Origin: Kappaphycus alvarezii
Lineage: Eukaryota > Rhodophyta > Florideophyceae > Gigartinales > Solieriaceae
NCBI GenBank assembly: GCA_002205965.3
Contig: NADL03000752.1
Coordinates: 124,001 to 188,000 of the forward strand
Direction: 5' to 3'
Length of the DNA: 64,000 nt
Under the pieces are notes generated by a model. That model was given only the letters and a program-made list of their open reading frames with translations, was not told where the DNA came from and ran no database searches. The position numbers and the translations under genes were made by a program. Positions 9,774-22,759 of the stretch are shown here, piece by piece; positions within the stretch are counted from its first letter, which is position 1, and each line of letters opens with the position of its first letter.

Positions 9774-10866
9774 TGATATGACAAATTTCACATGGAAAGA
9801 TTTCCAGTCGATCTGGAGAACTTTTTCGAGTTTCATCGGCGGGAACTGCAATGTTGGAAGAGGCAGCCGTTCTCAATTTACAGGAAAAGATGTTTTTTTA
9901 TGGAACTGACTCTCAAGAATCGCAGGGGAGCTTAGAATTTCGTTGGGAAAGCCTTCGGCATCAGTGATCCGACAATCGAGAGAACTGTCTCTGCTTTTTT
10001 TTGATGTTATCAAATGAAACTACCGGCTCTGCGTCATTAGTCTTTCAGCACATCGGACATTCGAGAAATTACGTCGCAGTAAAAGGCAGTTCAAGAATTT
10101 CCCTTATGCTCGTTATGCGACAGATGTAACGTTGCAGAATTGCAACTGTCCAAGTGGGAATTTACAGGAAGCAAAGAAGTACTTTTCCGGGAAGCACAGG
10201 CTGTATGGATTGAAAGTTGAGGTTTCCGTTCCCCCCACAGGAGTCGCAACTGGGTACACCGGGGCTTACCCAGGGTCTGTGTCGGAAATCGATATATTCC
10301 ATAAAAAATATGGCGTGGCACGATGAGCAACTAGAGAAAACCGATAGTTAGATTTCTGAAAATGACGATGGTATTGGAGCGTCCAGTTTCGAAAAACACT
10401 GGGCTGCTCTCGCGGATAAAGCTTAACAGGGCTCCATGGATTTTTTAAGGGTTGTAAATCCGAAGAGTAAACCTTTCAATCGTGATTTGACCCGAAATGA
10501 ACATTTGTTTAATAAGAATGTCGCCCGCGACAGGATAATTTTGGAAAACTTTTTCGGCCGTTTGTGTAGCCTGTGGGGTGTTTTATCTTATATGAATAGA
10601 TGGAATTAGAAACTGTATGCGGCTCATTTTCGTTGCTGCTTGGGACTGACGAACATGCATGTGGGCTGGTATCCGTTTCGGGACAGTGACAAAATCTTTA
10701 TGTCAAGGCTAAAAATCGGCTTGACAAAATTTGGGAGGAGACCACATTGAAACGGGCGAGGACTAAGGCTAAATACCGGAACAAGCATCGGAGACGAATG
10801 GACGTTCAGTTGAGAGCCCGTACTTCATCATACTATCCTTCTGATGACGAAACGCAGTCAGAATGA
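9774..10866 (+). pseudogene. Harbinger-like (DDE_4) transposase relic, copy A
   Basis: The catalytic core motifs are ATDVTLQ (about 10118), EAKKYFSGKHRLYGLKVEVSV (about 10165-10230), YPGSVSEIDIF (second acidic position shifted to SE), then DRIILENFFGRLCSLWG (about 10530) and LTNMHVGWYPFRDSD. It ends RRRMDVQLRARTSS and a stop at 10864-10866, matching the end of the copy at 40.5-41.9 kb (RRCHIDLQLRA). Stops and shifts break the frame many times. The N-terminal part around 9774-9850 (ERFPVDLENFFEFHRRE) is poorly preserved. These enzymes cut and paste DNA with a DDE/RNase-H-fold domain. No terminal repeats were found by eye. Confidence 0.75.
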
Positions 10867-11187
10867 GTTTTCTAGTAAATTATCTCTCTGTGTTTAGAAG
10901 ATTGGTTTTTTCTATAAAAATTGGGTGATTATGAATGTCCACAAATCAATTCCATTTATGGCAATCACTTCCTTGCGTACAGTGGGAATTAATGAGAATG
11001 TCGCTTTTGTGCATTGAGTAGGTAATTATGTACTCAGTGAATAACTGAAGTAGATATCTAATGATTTAAGAGACTCTATCGAATTTATTTACAAAAATGT
11101 TTCTCGGCGTGCTATTTCGTCGCGAAATAAAGAAGCAATCAAAAGGAACCGAAACACTAACTGCCAGGAAAACAAAAAGTAAACATA

Positions 11188-12246
11188 GTGATAGTGCGAT
11201 GCAAGCAAAACCATTTCCCCAGCTTTAAACATGCAACGATAGAGAAAATACCAGGAAAAGATCACATCAGCCAGTTTGGAAAGGCCAAATATTTGCCTGA
11301 AACCATGACGGATCGTCGCTCAAAGAAATTCCAAACATTGTTCAGCGCAACTGCAAGACGTCGTTTCGCTTTTTGAAGCGATATAAGGCCGATGATGGAG
11401 CAATTTCCTGCCCTAGAAAAAGCAAAAAGAGTGCTTCCCTTATGTTTAGGCTCATTCGAGAGACATCTAAGGAATAAAAGAGCTAATAAGAGCTCCAAAA
11501 ACCTCTCACGATTCCTGTTTCAGTCCAGCCTATCCAGAAGATACTGAAAAGAGTCGAATTATCGTATATCAGAAGACTATCAAAAATCCAAGGGATTCAT
11601 TAATGCACACGGAAACACGTGATCAGTTTTTTAGGCGAAAAATTGCAAGCAGGGGATCCATTTTTTATAAAATGCATTTTTTAAGGTGAGGAGATGCTCA
11701 ACGTTAACGGTCCGGGTGGATTTGAGTATTATTGGCAAGATTTGTGGAAGCACGTGAAACGTTTTTCTACTCTTCAGAATGGTGGAGGACGTTGATGTTT
11801 TGGGGAGCCATTTCTTTGTTTGGCTTATCGTAGCTCATTTTTTTGAGGGAGACGCAGTACGCGGCTGCTTACTGCAACACTTTGGTATCTGTTTTGCTTC
11901 CTTTTGTTGTGTCTGTGTTTGGAGATACGCAAACTTGGATCTTCCAACAGGAAAATCGTTCGATTTACACCGCACGTTATAAACATGAATGACCTCAGTC
12001 TAAATAAGTTCGAACATTATGTTAGCATTCTTGCTCGCCAGACTTTATTATTATTCTGAATGTCAGGGGATAATTCCTCTAAGGATTTACCAGCGCAACA
12101 GGAAGTTCACCCATGTTGATGAGCTTGAGGATAAAATGAGGAAGGTATGGGGAGAGATTGAGTCGGACCAAATTTTTGATCTTTATAGGAGTATTTTAAA
12201 GACACTACTGGCCGTGATTGAATCAAGGGGAAAGGTTGCGAAGTAC
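11188..12246 (+). pseudogene. Second Tc1/mariner transposase relic
   Basis: Family landmarks are still legible in three frames: NVNGPGGFEYYWQDLWK (about 11705-11755, for the usual DGPDG.YYW), QQENRSIYTA (about 11947, with Glu for the second Asp), ECQGIIPLRIYQRNRKFTH, and a clear C terminus, VWGEIESDQIFDLYRSILK with LLAVIESRGKVAKY (to about 12246). The N-terminal boundary is a guess. It is more decayed than the element at 7.5-9.1 kb and no terminal repeats were seen. Confidence 0.7.
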
Positions 12247-12619
12247 TCGGATGTGTTTTACTTGAGTAAAGAGTTGAGTGATTGTTTTCATATTTCGCGG
12301 TTGCTAATAATCTTGCGAGACTTTTATATTTACATTTTGTTAGCTCTCAATGCATTAGGAACCAAGATTCATGTCCTTGTTTCCCGGATAAGAAAAAGGT
12401 TGACATGGTGTGGTAGGTGAAATACAGAACATCTGTGGTGTGGGGGGATATATGTATTGAAGTCGGGGTGCTGTGTTTAAGGTCATGGTCGGACACGACA
12501 TAAAATAATCAGAGAACAATCTTTTTACTAAAAATATCATAACTCATGAAAATATTACAAGTCGTCACAGGACTACCTTCCAGGGACTTCACTGACCCTG
12601 AGCTGTACGTAAATATGTT

Positions 12620-13800
12620 TATTACGCCGCTGCTTGTACCGCTCATTACTACGGCGCGGCTTCAGTACTGGCTTGAGCCAATCTCGTGTATATAATTGCG
12701 CATACACTGAAAGCGGCTACTGTCCTCCACACACCAAAGATGTCAATGGATATGACAAATTTGTCTAAGAACGAAAAACTGAAAAGAAATTCTCATAGTT
12801 CTTCTTAGATCAACGCCAATTACCCCTATCAAGTTCCAAAGGCCCCCAGCGACAAAAAAATTATGCGATACCTCTATCACTTGAAATCTTTGATATTTCG
12901 AGTCTCATCAGCTCTCGATAAAATTACGTTCGGCGGCTTCCTCTTAGGCATTGGAGTCCTGCAAATATCACCGGCTCCTTAGTATCCTTTATTCATCAAA
13001 ATAGCCCCAATGTTAGGGTGCTCAACCACTATCCCCCTCGTCCTGAGACTCCTGATATTGTCTGCATTTAATTCCAATTTAAGAAAATCTATGTTTTCTT
13101 GACATATCTACAAGTCCAAAACTGAGCCATGATAGTGAGGAGGACATCAAAGAGCCAAAAAGTCGGAAAAAGGGTACTTCCATCTTGTATCCATACAGGT
13201 TTGCTTCCCACTGAATTACCTATTTCCCTCCTGGAAACTTCAACTCTGCCCAAGTTAGTGATAGAAGGTAAAATCGGTAGCGAATCGTGCGTAACTAAAT
13301 ATCTTAAACGTATTTTTTTACTGCTTCTAAATTTTGCATTGAACCATGCGCTCCAATAACTGTAACTGAGGCGTCAAACATAAAATATGAAACGAGTAAA
13401 GCAACGCGGTTAATAAACGATTGAAATGACTTCTCTTTTTTTACCAAAAGGCGAGCGATCCAGTCCCTCAGTGCTCTTCTCCTTAGGGCAGCGAGCATTA
13501 TGAAAAAAATCCCTTTCCAGTTGTCGCTTTTCCCTCCCTTCCTAACCTTGAAGGTTTCCCCGGTGTAACTTCCAAATAAGCCCGACAGTAAATCTAAATC
13601 CTCGACGCTAAAGTTATTGATGCTCAAATTAGCGCTCATTCCGCCTGTTTCATAGAATATATCAGAAAAAGGGACAGAGAGATCCATTTTGCTCATCGCT
13701 CTTATACGCTTGGGTGTTGACATAATTTTATATTTCTACCCTCTGTGAGCCGCCGTATCCTCCATCAAAAGTAGCGCCTGGTTCTCCTGCAGAGCCGAGA
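12620..13800 (-). pseudogene. Harbinger-like (DDE_4) transposase relic, copy D
   Basis: The minus strand starts near 13800 with SALQENQALLLMEDTA and continues in a 139-residue open stretch (13304-13723): FSDIFYETGG, INNFSVEDLDLLSGLF, then RDWIARLLVKKEKSFQSFINRV. The last part aligns in style with the copies at 23 and 41 kb. Further downstream (about 12,600-13,010) ILMNKGY, GAGDICRTPMPKRKPPN, LSRADETRNIK and a decayed FFG..GLWN segment are the C-terminal half. Between the two the DDE core is lost. It is opposite in orientation to copy A. Confidence 0.65.
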
Positions 13801-14181
13801 TTGGACAAGTGTCCCTGTCGAAGTCGGATTGAGTTTCGAGGCTAGGGCGTGGTTCTGAATTGGGAATTCTGCGCGGCATACTGTACAAGGGAAGCTCTTG
13901 TTGTTAATTCAACGAGTTAAGTTGCGAATTGGGCGTTTAGTGAGGTAAAAGTAGTGGCAGCCTGTACCGTATCCTCATTAAGTTCCGCAGGTGACTGTTG
14001 AGAATTTCGGAGACCATTCATACAGTGAAATATCGAATATTATTAGAAGTGATTCGTCTTCTTTCAAAAGATGGTTTCTTTGCGTTAGTACCGTATTATT
14101 CCCGAAACTGTATTTTGAAATCGTATATTTGACGTTAATTACTATAAAAGTGCAGCAAATATGTATTTGAGTAATATATTT

Positions 14182-14795
14182 TTAATTACAACGCTTGCTT
14201 GTTGCTTCATCCACCCCCGGCCCTGAAGTTGTATTGACTCTTTCGCAGTATCCCCCATATATGGTTGAACATGGGGCTAGTGGTTTCTTAAAGATACCGT
14301 AGCTGCGATCAACTAAATGGCGCGGGCCCGCCTTTTGATTCAGAATGATTCCTGGTGTAGAAATCATTCGGACAGAAAGAAGGCAGTCAATGTGGCTTTG
14401 GCTCTTTTTCCGTCGCTGTTTTCGTCCAAGTACTTAATCCGCGCTAAACATGTTTTCTTCAATGATTAGATAGACTAATACATGATTGCAGCGGTTACAG
14501 ACGAGATAGCGCTTCTCCTTGGAAGCATCTCGTGTAGTGAGGAATTGTAAGAGGTCTTCAATAACCTGCTGGCCTAAAGGGAACGTACGGGCTATTAATA
14601 GTCGACCGATTCTTTCAGTGAGCCCGGTGATTTTATCCGTTCTATCCCATCGATACCAATCGTTCTTGATTGTCCAAGGACGCTTGACGGATCGGTGTCA
14701 GCTACGAAGTATGCATTTATATTTTCTACTTTTCTTTGGTGTCTGAGTTGCATCTCAATGATAGGACGCCTGGTTTCCACGTCCTCAGGATTCAT
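14182..14795 (-). pseudogene. Possible cereblon-like (CULT-domain) gene relic
   Basis: Minus-strand reading gives VETRRPIIEMQLRHQRK, then in the next frame ITGLTERIGRLLIARTFPL, GQQVIEDLLQFLTT and KEKRYLVCNRCNHVLV with ENMFSAD. Then comes a stop, ISTPGIILNQKAGPRHLV, SYGIFKKPLAP and, in another frame, MFNHIWG followed by GGGWMK. Known CULT proteins have a basic run before CxxC, then D-M/L-F-x-M, NPxGxVH, a conserved SWFPGYxW and HLGWxF. The order and spacing fit, but the second Cys pair is gone. It is a single-copy-type gene stranded among transposons. Chance resemblance is possible, so confidence is modest. Confidence 0.4.
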
Positions 14796-15639
14796 TCAAC
14801 GAGTGGTCTTAAGCACGCGTCTTACGTTTATTTACGGAATCCGTTTCCCACACTAAAAGAATTTTTGTAGCGGTTTCGCGATGCGGCTGAGAGCCGAAAT
14901 ACTTGACATATGCTTCTGTGGCAGAACCCCTGGGGAATACCAAAGTATCGACTAAATGAGGAATTTGCGAATTTGAGGTGGAACGAAACAGACGAAGGAA
15001 ACGGAGGGAAGTGGAGGGCGCGAAAGAGGGAGCATAATGGGTATCTGATGTGTTTCCCGGAAAATATAAGAGTAAAACATTTTTGGATGCGTCCTATTTG
15101 GCTGTGAAAAAGACAGGGCAAGAAAGAGAAAAGATAGGTGCAAAGAGCCCAACTTATAAATCAAATCTAGGCTGCTTCTTTGTGATAATAAAAGATGTCG
15201 ATGATACAACTTAGTACTATCAAAAAAACAACGACCCGAATTCTGTATTTACTGCGCAATAATACTCTTATTCAATTATTATGATATTTAGAAAAGACTA
15301 TAAAATTTCTTAACTGCGCGGTGGAACAGTTTGAAAACATAAAAGCACGAATTTGATCAGTTTTCAATATAATTTATAGCCTTTTTCAGTATTGTGAAGG
15401 AAAAAAAATTTGTGAAAAAGCCGTCAACAGATAAAGCGCACTCAAATTACGCAAACAGTAAACCAATGGGAAGCGTAATGGCTGTTGTAAAAGAAAATTA
15501 TCAATTTACATAACGGACTGTATGTTGTGTCAAGCACAGTCACCAGAGCAAGAACAATGACAGCTTATCAAACTCCAATTCATTATGTATGCCTGATTAG
15601 CCTTCAGCAAATTGCGGGGCGCAGATTGTGACTCAATAT

Positions 15640-16800
15640 AAGGCAAAAAATATATTTCAAATTCCGCAGACGCTGGGCCACTAGAGGGTAAGAATTATTC
15701 AAATTATGATGGCACACACATGCCGTTGATAGCGATGACGAAAATTATTTTGAATGTCAGGGTTTCGATGCAATTTACAAGTCCGGATGAGCAGCTTATA
15801 TTAAAACCATACTTTATTTCAATCCGAATGACTTTTAAATGCCCTGAATCAAATTTTCTGACATTATTCGATCATTTTGAAAATAAGGTCAAGGTACAAG
15901 TCGGGGTATCGAAGCAATGATGTATTTTTCAGGACTCTCGTTGTTATCAAGTACAGAAACAACTGGGGCCTTTAAGTACAGAAGAAACTGGGACCTTTCT
16001 GTGCTTATTTCAAATTTAAAAGCTCCAACATTTGAGACGCCTATTACTAAATCTATCTAGAGAATCTACCAAAGGGCGTACAAGATATTTTGTTAGAGAT
16101 GAGGAGGTAAATTGTACCTTCGGTATACCTTCAGTGATGAATTTTCAGAAAACAGGAACACTTGTCACTTTTCCTGTGCTATCTATGCGGCAAATAATTT
16201 ATTTTAGCAGTAGAATGAACTGATGGGAAGAAAACAGGACGGTGAAGTCAATTTTTCTGGGAAGCATAAATTGTACTGGTATTATTAAGCAGAATGGAGT
16301 GTGCGATAAACTGCCCTCTCTTGAATTTGAAACTTTATTCCCTTGGGGTTTGTTAATACCTGAAAATAATTCAGAACAATGTGGTATTTGATAAGATGAA
16401 CTCAAGAAAACGGAGAAGAAGCGAGTAGGTTTAAATACATTGTTATACTGTCTAGGGACTACCCATGCTCTTAGGCCGTTTTACGAGTCAGAAGATACTA
16501 AGGTAGGCTGTGAGCTGATCCATGAAATCGTACCATTCAAAGACCGAGAAGTAGAAAACTTACAAGCGTGGAAGTACTATCGAGTAGAAAATCGGACATA
16601 ATTATTGTGGGAAACTAGTGTGGTCGCCCCAATCTTTTATGGACAGTGATATGGTGGAAATAAAGGTTCAGGTTAAAAGAGGCACATTATGAATCTCTAT
16701 AAAAGCCTCAAGCTGTCCAGGATAATATTCAGGTGCATATTCTGCTGCGTCGAGCTGAGCATAACGAGGATTACTACACTACCAGAAACCGTCTCGATGT
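15640..16800 (+). pseudogene. Harbinger-like (DDE_4) transposase relic, copy E, heavily decayed
   Basis: Fragments in the family order: YFECQGFDAIYKSG and FNPNDF (about 15,750-15,840), RRNWDLSVLISNLKAPTFE (about 15,985-16,040), FSGKHKLYWYY (about 16,250) and a late LLWETSVVAPIFYG (about 16,600). Stops are frequent. This is the oldest-looking copy and lies at the edge of the AT-rich core. Confidence 0.5.
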
Positions 16801-19800
16801 GATTGGAACTGAAATTTATATAAAGTTCAAACGCAATCAGTCTCTCTACAGAAAAAATGATCCATTTCAATGAAATTTAGTTCTTTTAGAATGAATTACA
16901 TGACAGCGTGCACATTGAATGAGTGAATGTACAGTAAACGCACATGCTTTGAAAATCGATGACTATTCTTTCTGCTATCTATTTTCTTGTGATATCTTCA
17001 TTCGATACCCAAGAAACACGTAGTTATTGCGATAGCTGAAAATTTATGTAAATTCATGTGACATTGAGATTCACGAGAGCCTAAATTGTTTACATATATC
17101 AAGAATTTATGATTTTCCGAAAAGACTTTTCAATTTCTTGGACTTTTCCGATTAATTCAACTATTAAAGAAAAAAAGTACAGTGGGGTTTTTTAATTTCA
17201 CGAAAAGAATTATTTAAGAATTTCTTACATTATATTAAAGGAAACTATGAAATTTGCAAGGTTTTTGCGCAAAAATTTTGTCATTGATTTTGAAACCAAG
17301 TACTGATCTTTACGAGAGCAAGACTCAAATTAGAGACGCAAATGGCGTTGAGCAGTTGACTAACAACAAGATAGCTCTATTCTATAACATCCGAAAATTT
17401 CATCCTTAAAATAACTTCAGATTCGAAAAAGAAAGATATACTATCCCTTCCTTTTGAATATACAGATAATTTACCCAGATGATCTTCAAAGGAGAATTGC
17501 ATTCTTAATTAATATCTGTGGAAAAAATTTCGATTGCCGGAAATTACTTTTTCAATCATATATCAGGACTTCGGCGTATATTTTTTAGCTCTCTCCAAGG
17601 TTTGCAATCAGAGTAGTCTCATACGTCATTGTTACCGTGCAAGAAATTTTGATATTTAAAGTTATCTCGAATAATTACTTTTGCATGGTCGATTTTTCCA
17701 TGTACAGTCACTGAAAAATCCATTCAAAGTTGTCAGATGTGGTCAAAATAAACCTCAAATCCAAACTTGACGTCTTTAATGATGAAGAGCGGCGTTCCTG
17801 TTTCATTTATAGGTTAAAAAATGATATAACCACCTAGTGAAGACTTTGTGTCTCCTTGATGTAAGAAAAAAGTTTGAGAGCAGCCTTTTCTCTTCTTTTG
17901 TGTTTACGAAAAGAACTAAAATTTAACGATGAACTTCTCAAGAGTCACACAGAGAACCAAAACTGCATCTAAAGCAAACTTTGAAGATTTCCTATAATAC
18001 TACTCTTTTAAATTATCGAAAAAAAATTACATCTGAGAGTGATTTTCGCTCTTCCTTTGAGGTCTTTTTGATATATTACGTATCTTTCAATTTTAAAAAA
18101 CCATACCCGAGTTTTTCTCTTGAGATTCGTTCAATGCAAGGTCATATTTTTCCTGAATCCAGAGCAGGAGGAATGGAAGAAACTCTTCGCACCGCCGAGG
18201 CATTTGTAATATCAAGGTCCATTGTGTACAATTAATTTTTATAGCAGGAAGAGGTCATACTTGGTAGAGATTGGGCGCCAAAGTCAGGGATTTCAACTTT
18301 GTTGAAATTGAATTCACCTTCTTTATGATAAAATACTCCCCTTAGCGAGTCAGACATATGGCAAGTAAGGTCTTTTTGAAGCACAGTAGATCAAATGATC
18401 ATTTTCTTTTTCTGTAAATGTCTTTTTTCTTTAAAATTATCCGAGATAATGCAATAGAAGCCTTTTTGCCCTTATAAAATTCTTTTAATCAGCACCAAGT
18501 TAGGAAGGAAACGATGAAAGTACGGACACGTCTTGGGAAATTATACAGCAGTCTGTAATGAATCTAAATATGTCTTTTAGAGTATCGCTTATCCTTTTTC
18601 AAATACTTTGAGGAGGTAAAGAAACGCATTAATGTGCCCAAGGACATAAGGATATTCCTCTTCTTGCTTTTAACTTAGTATCTTTCGCCATCACTGAAAT
18701 GGAAGAGCTTATTTATATTTATTTCATACCGCACACAGTAATTTTCTGCTGTCGACGGCCAAAAAAGTTTCAATTTGCTCTTGAGTAGTATAACTGTCAG
18801 ATTTGACAATATCCTCGTAACAAGGTTGATTATTTCCCACATGTGTGACGGAATTATCATAAGTTGTCCGAAAATTCTTGCGAGATATTCCACGATGACA
18901 ATTATACGTCTCTTGATTGTGGCGGTTATTTGTTTAGAATATATGACGTAAATGAGACCCAAAAGAGCTGAAGGGTACTTCGAAAGATACAAGGGTAGAA
19001 AAGAACGTTCCAGGTGTTTGTGATTGTCAAATTAGGACTCAAATGCTTGTAGAAAGGGTTCTGGTTTATATGCGCCGGTTTTTAGTAACCAATATGGACA
19101 GGAAAAGCAATGCCACTATCTGCGGGTCGCGGGGAGTACGGACTAGAAACAATAACTTTTTCTGCTAGGTTTTCCATGGGTATCATTTTAAATTTAATCA
19201 AACATTAGAGATTCAAAATAATCCAGACTTTCATTGTGTCCTTCTTTTAGGCACTGGTACTGTAGTATGTGCTGTGCCAACGAGGAGGGGGGCGGAAAAT
19301 GGCAGCCACAATGAAAGGGTAGCAAAAAACCCTTGATGCCGGTGTAGTCCCGTATTTAGTATTATTATTTCTTGTGCCAATTACAGTAAACAGTAAACAC
19401 ACAGATATGTGTGTAGGTCTTCTTCTTTACCGTTCATCTCTTTATTCTCTTCCTTGCATCAAATAGGCGAAGGAGGAGGCTTTATATAACTGTTCGCTCT
19501 GCAGTAAAACAGTAGAAACAGGTAGGGATGTACATTACTGTACTACAGGGAGCACTGCTGTATATAAGTACTGTCGCCTGGCGGGTGAGGCAGTATCATT
19601 GCACTTGCCAAGTCAATGAAGTCGTAATCCATAACTGGCCACGACAGTTCGTACAGTACGCACTGTACAACAGATACTATTTTCCTAGATGAAAGAAAGA
19701 TGGAGAGTATTGGAGAAAGATGTATCGGTTTATTAATCCAGACTATATTTGCGGATCCTATTCCTCAATCACCTAAAAGAGTCCAATCAAAATTTGAAAA

Positions 19801-22400
19801 TATGCAAGGAATATAATTAGGAATAAGCTACTAATTATAATTTTATATACGACATAATACACGGTGCTATTCAAATTGAGTCCCACGAGGGTGTGACATG
19901 TTCTTCGGGACGGAATAATTAGGAAAAGGATGTTGCTAGAACCAAGCATGTTCTCGCCAACTAACTGCTCTAAAATGACCATGGCTTGGCTCTGATCACC
20001 CTCACCGAATTTAACCACTGTGCATTCGATTTAATATCTTTCACGTTCAATAAAAACACAAAATCAATACTTAGTTTACTACCGACGGCCTGTTTCGGCT
20101 GATATCAAGTCAATCCTCAAGTCGTGGTAGACCAAAATCTACGTACTTTTTCTCACTTTAGATATAACCAGAGAATTAACTATGGTGCATTTTTTCTTTA
20201 CGTGATATCTAAAAGCTTATTGTCGCGGTATACTCGCTCATTCCAACTTCTGATGTACTAAAGCGGTAGTAAAGGTGAAAAAGAGAGTGCTGAGCTGCAA
20301 TTTTGAAACAGCTCAAGAAATTCAGGGCTATTATCAAGAGAGAGGCTCACTGTTAACCGCTCTGTAATTTATTTGAAGATAACTGTAAACATTAACTTCA
20401 ATAAATTGGATACTGCGTAATCCAGAACACTTTTTACAATTTGTAGTGGGGCTAGCACTTTTTGGTAATATTTGTGAGTTTTATCGACAAGAGGGCATTA
20501 ATTTATCTTCAATGAATGTAGCTTGCTTCTACAAAGGCTTAAATTTTGTAGAGCGGTGGTTTTCCATCATATTCTTGAGGTTGATTAACTTGAAAAGGAA
20601 GACAATTATGTCATGTATTCTACTTTAAGCAAAGTATGGTGTAAATTTCTAGTAAAGTACTTTCAGGATAGTTCAAGGGAGTAGAGCGTTTCGTTCCTAA
20701 TAATGTGTTTGAGACACAGGGAGATCACCTTGAATTATTTTCTGATAAGTCTTACAAAGTTTAAATAGGTTCAACTGTGTTCATAAATACTGAAGACATC
20801 CATTGACTGAATTTGCTCTTAAAGAAAATTCATCAGTAAACTTCAGCCGCGCATATAATTGATTTTGCCTTGAAAAGGTAGGAGTAATAAAAATAACGAA
20901 AGAGGAGCAGATGTGCTTACGAAATTTGATCTACGCTTGTGGTAATATCCTAAGGCTCGTACTACAGTTTTCAACTTTACTCGGAGGTTTCGTGATGGTT
21001 TCAGTTCACCAAGTGCATTATAGCCTCCCAATTAGAATACTATTGCGCTATAAGACCCTATAAACTGTATCAAAGCCTGAACCATTTATTCATATGGGCC
21101 TTGTCTCCATGAGGTTCAACTTCTTATTATCTACTAGTAGTCATCTAGGGCCATAAAATCTTCAAAGAAACAAATTTAATGCATAAATGACTACGAAGAG
21201 CCACATTTCTGAATGAAAAAGTGCTATAATGTACTTGAAGTCTTAGAGAGTCGCAAAAATTCCGCAACAAATAACAAGAGCATATATATGAAGCCTATTC
21301 AAGGGTCTTAAGGTCCCTAGCCAGGCTAAAGTGGAAGGATGAACTTGCCAAATACAATATTTAGAAAATTAAAGTAATTTCGAAGTCTTAACACATACGA
21401 AATGACTGCAATAAGTTACTAGTTTCGAGAATGTACTTTTAGAGTTATATTAGAAAATAATCGAAGTCCAAAAATCTTAAAAGTAAATTCTAAGATCTTC
21501 ACTGAGCATAAATGGCGGTTCCATCTATTCTAATCATATTAGACAAAAGATTTTGGTAGCAAAGAGAAAATGGGCTTCAGTAACGTGAATCTGTATGGTT
21601 CGTTTTAGGATCACGATATCAGAGATATTTTAATCGAAATAATTCATATACTACTTCATCTTTATTTCGGAGACTTTGAAATGTATAGTTCAGTATAAAG
21701 TTTTTAATTGCGGCTCCGGTATATCATTGAAAATATTGAAAATATTTTTTAGAATTCGATGAGCATGTGATTTTAAAAAGCAAGAATATATTTTATATGC
21801 ATGTAAAAGTGTTTAAAAAGGCTTCAACCTGATATTTATATATACAATTCAATGAAAAAAATGATTTTCAGCATTTTATGGACGGGTTAAAAATTTACCT
21901 TTAGGTTTTTTCCGGTTTGAAATGTTTTACACTAATAAATTTACTACATGTAAAAGAAATCATAATAAAAAATTACTTTGAAATGAAAATGCCTGTAAAT
22001 ATCGAAGCAGCGTTGTAAAAAAATGACAAAATACAAATTGAGACTGAATCGTAAACTGGTAAGAATATCTGTATATACTATTTAGATGTTTTCCAGTTTT
22101 TAGTAGCAAACCTTAATTATATTCCATTCCATAAATTTGAATATTTTAATAGACGGGAACATATTATGGATAAAGATCACATGGAATTTTCGATACCTGA
22201 AAGTATATAATTTTAATAACTACCAGTTTTTTTCCAGTACTTCAGGTGAAATTAAACTAAGAAATACTGTTTTAAAGGTCCAAGGAAATACCGAAGAAGG
22301 AAAAATATTTTGGGTAAAAGACACCTGAGCTCAGATGGGTACAATTTCACTTCTCGTCCATCGATAGTCCAATACTGCAGTTACACATATATAAAATGAA
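16801..22400. other. AT-rich gene-free core, left part
   Basis: Very AT-rich, with stops in every frame and no recognisable domain. A short GC-balanced patch around 19,250-19,700 contains GTAC-type motifs (GTACAGTACG at 19651). It looks like a relocated flank fragment. No tandem satellite was noticed by eye. Confidence 0.5.
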
Positions 22401-22759
22401 CCCTGCAAACATTTGCATGGAATACAGTGGTTCAATCGTACAGCAAGCCATAAAACACGTATCGCATTACAGAGCAAATTTCAATTTTTGATTAAATTAG
22501 CAGAGATACAGACAAACACTCAAATCTGCTGTGATGCACGAGTATTTCGAAATGAAAAAGGCTGTCTGGTAAAATACCGCCAAAACTTCGAAAATACCAC
22601 ATTTTATCCAATTGACACAGTCTTATACCGAATCCAAACACTCTGCACTCCCGATTTTTCTCGATATTGTAGCCTACACCACCGAGCATCAACCCGAAAT
22701 GACGCAGCCACCAAATATACCGCATTCTTCCATCCAGAGCACTGTAACAGAGTTCTTTT

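Noticed and set aside
18675..18992. 105-residue minus-strand frame in the AT-rich core
   Set aside because: Hydrophobic, low-complexity composition typical of AT-rich DNA; the vague likeness to a transposase end was not supported by any motif.
20843..21031. FQGKINYMRG, slightly like the FSGKH.LY motif of the Harbinger-like copies
   Set aside because: No other family motif lies nearby on that strand.
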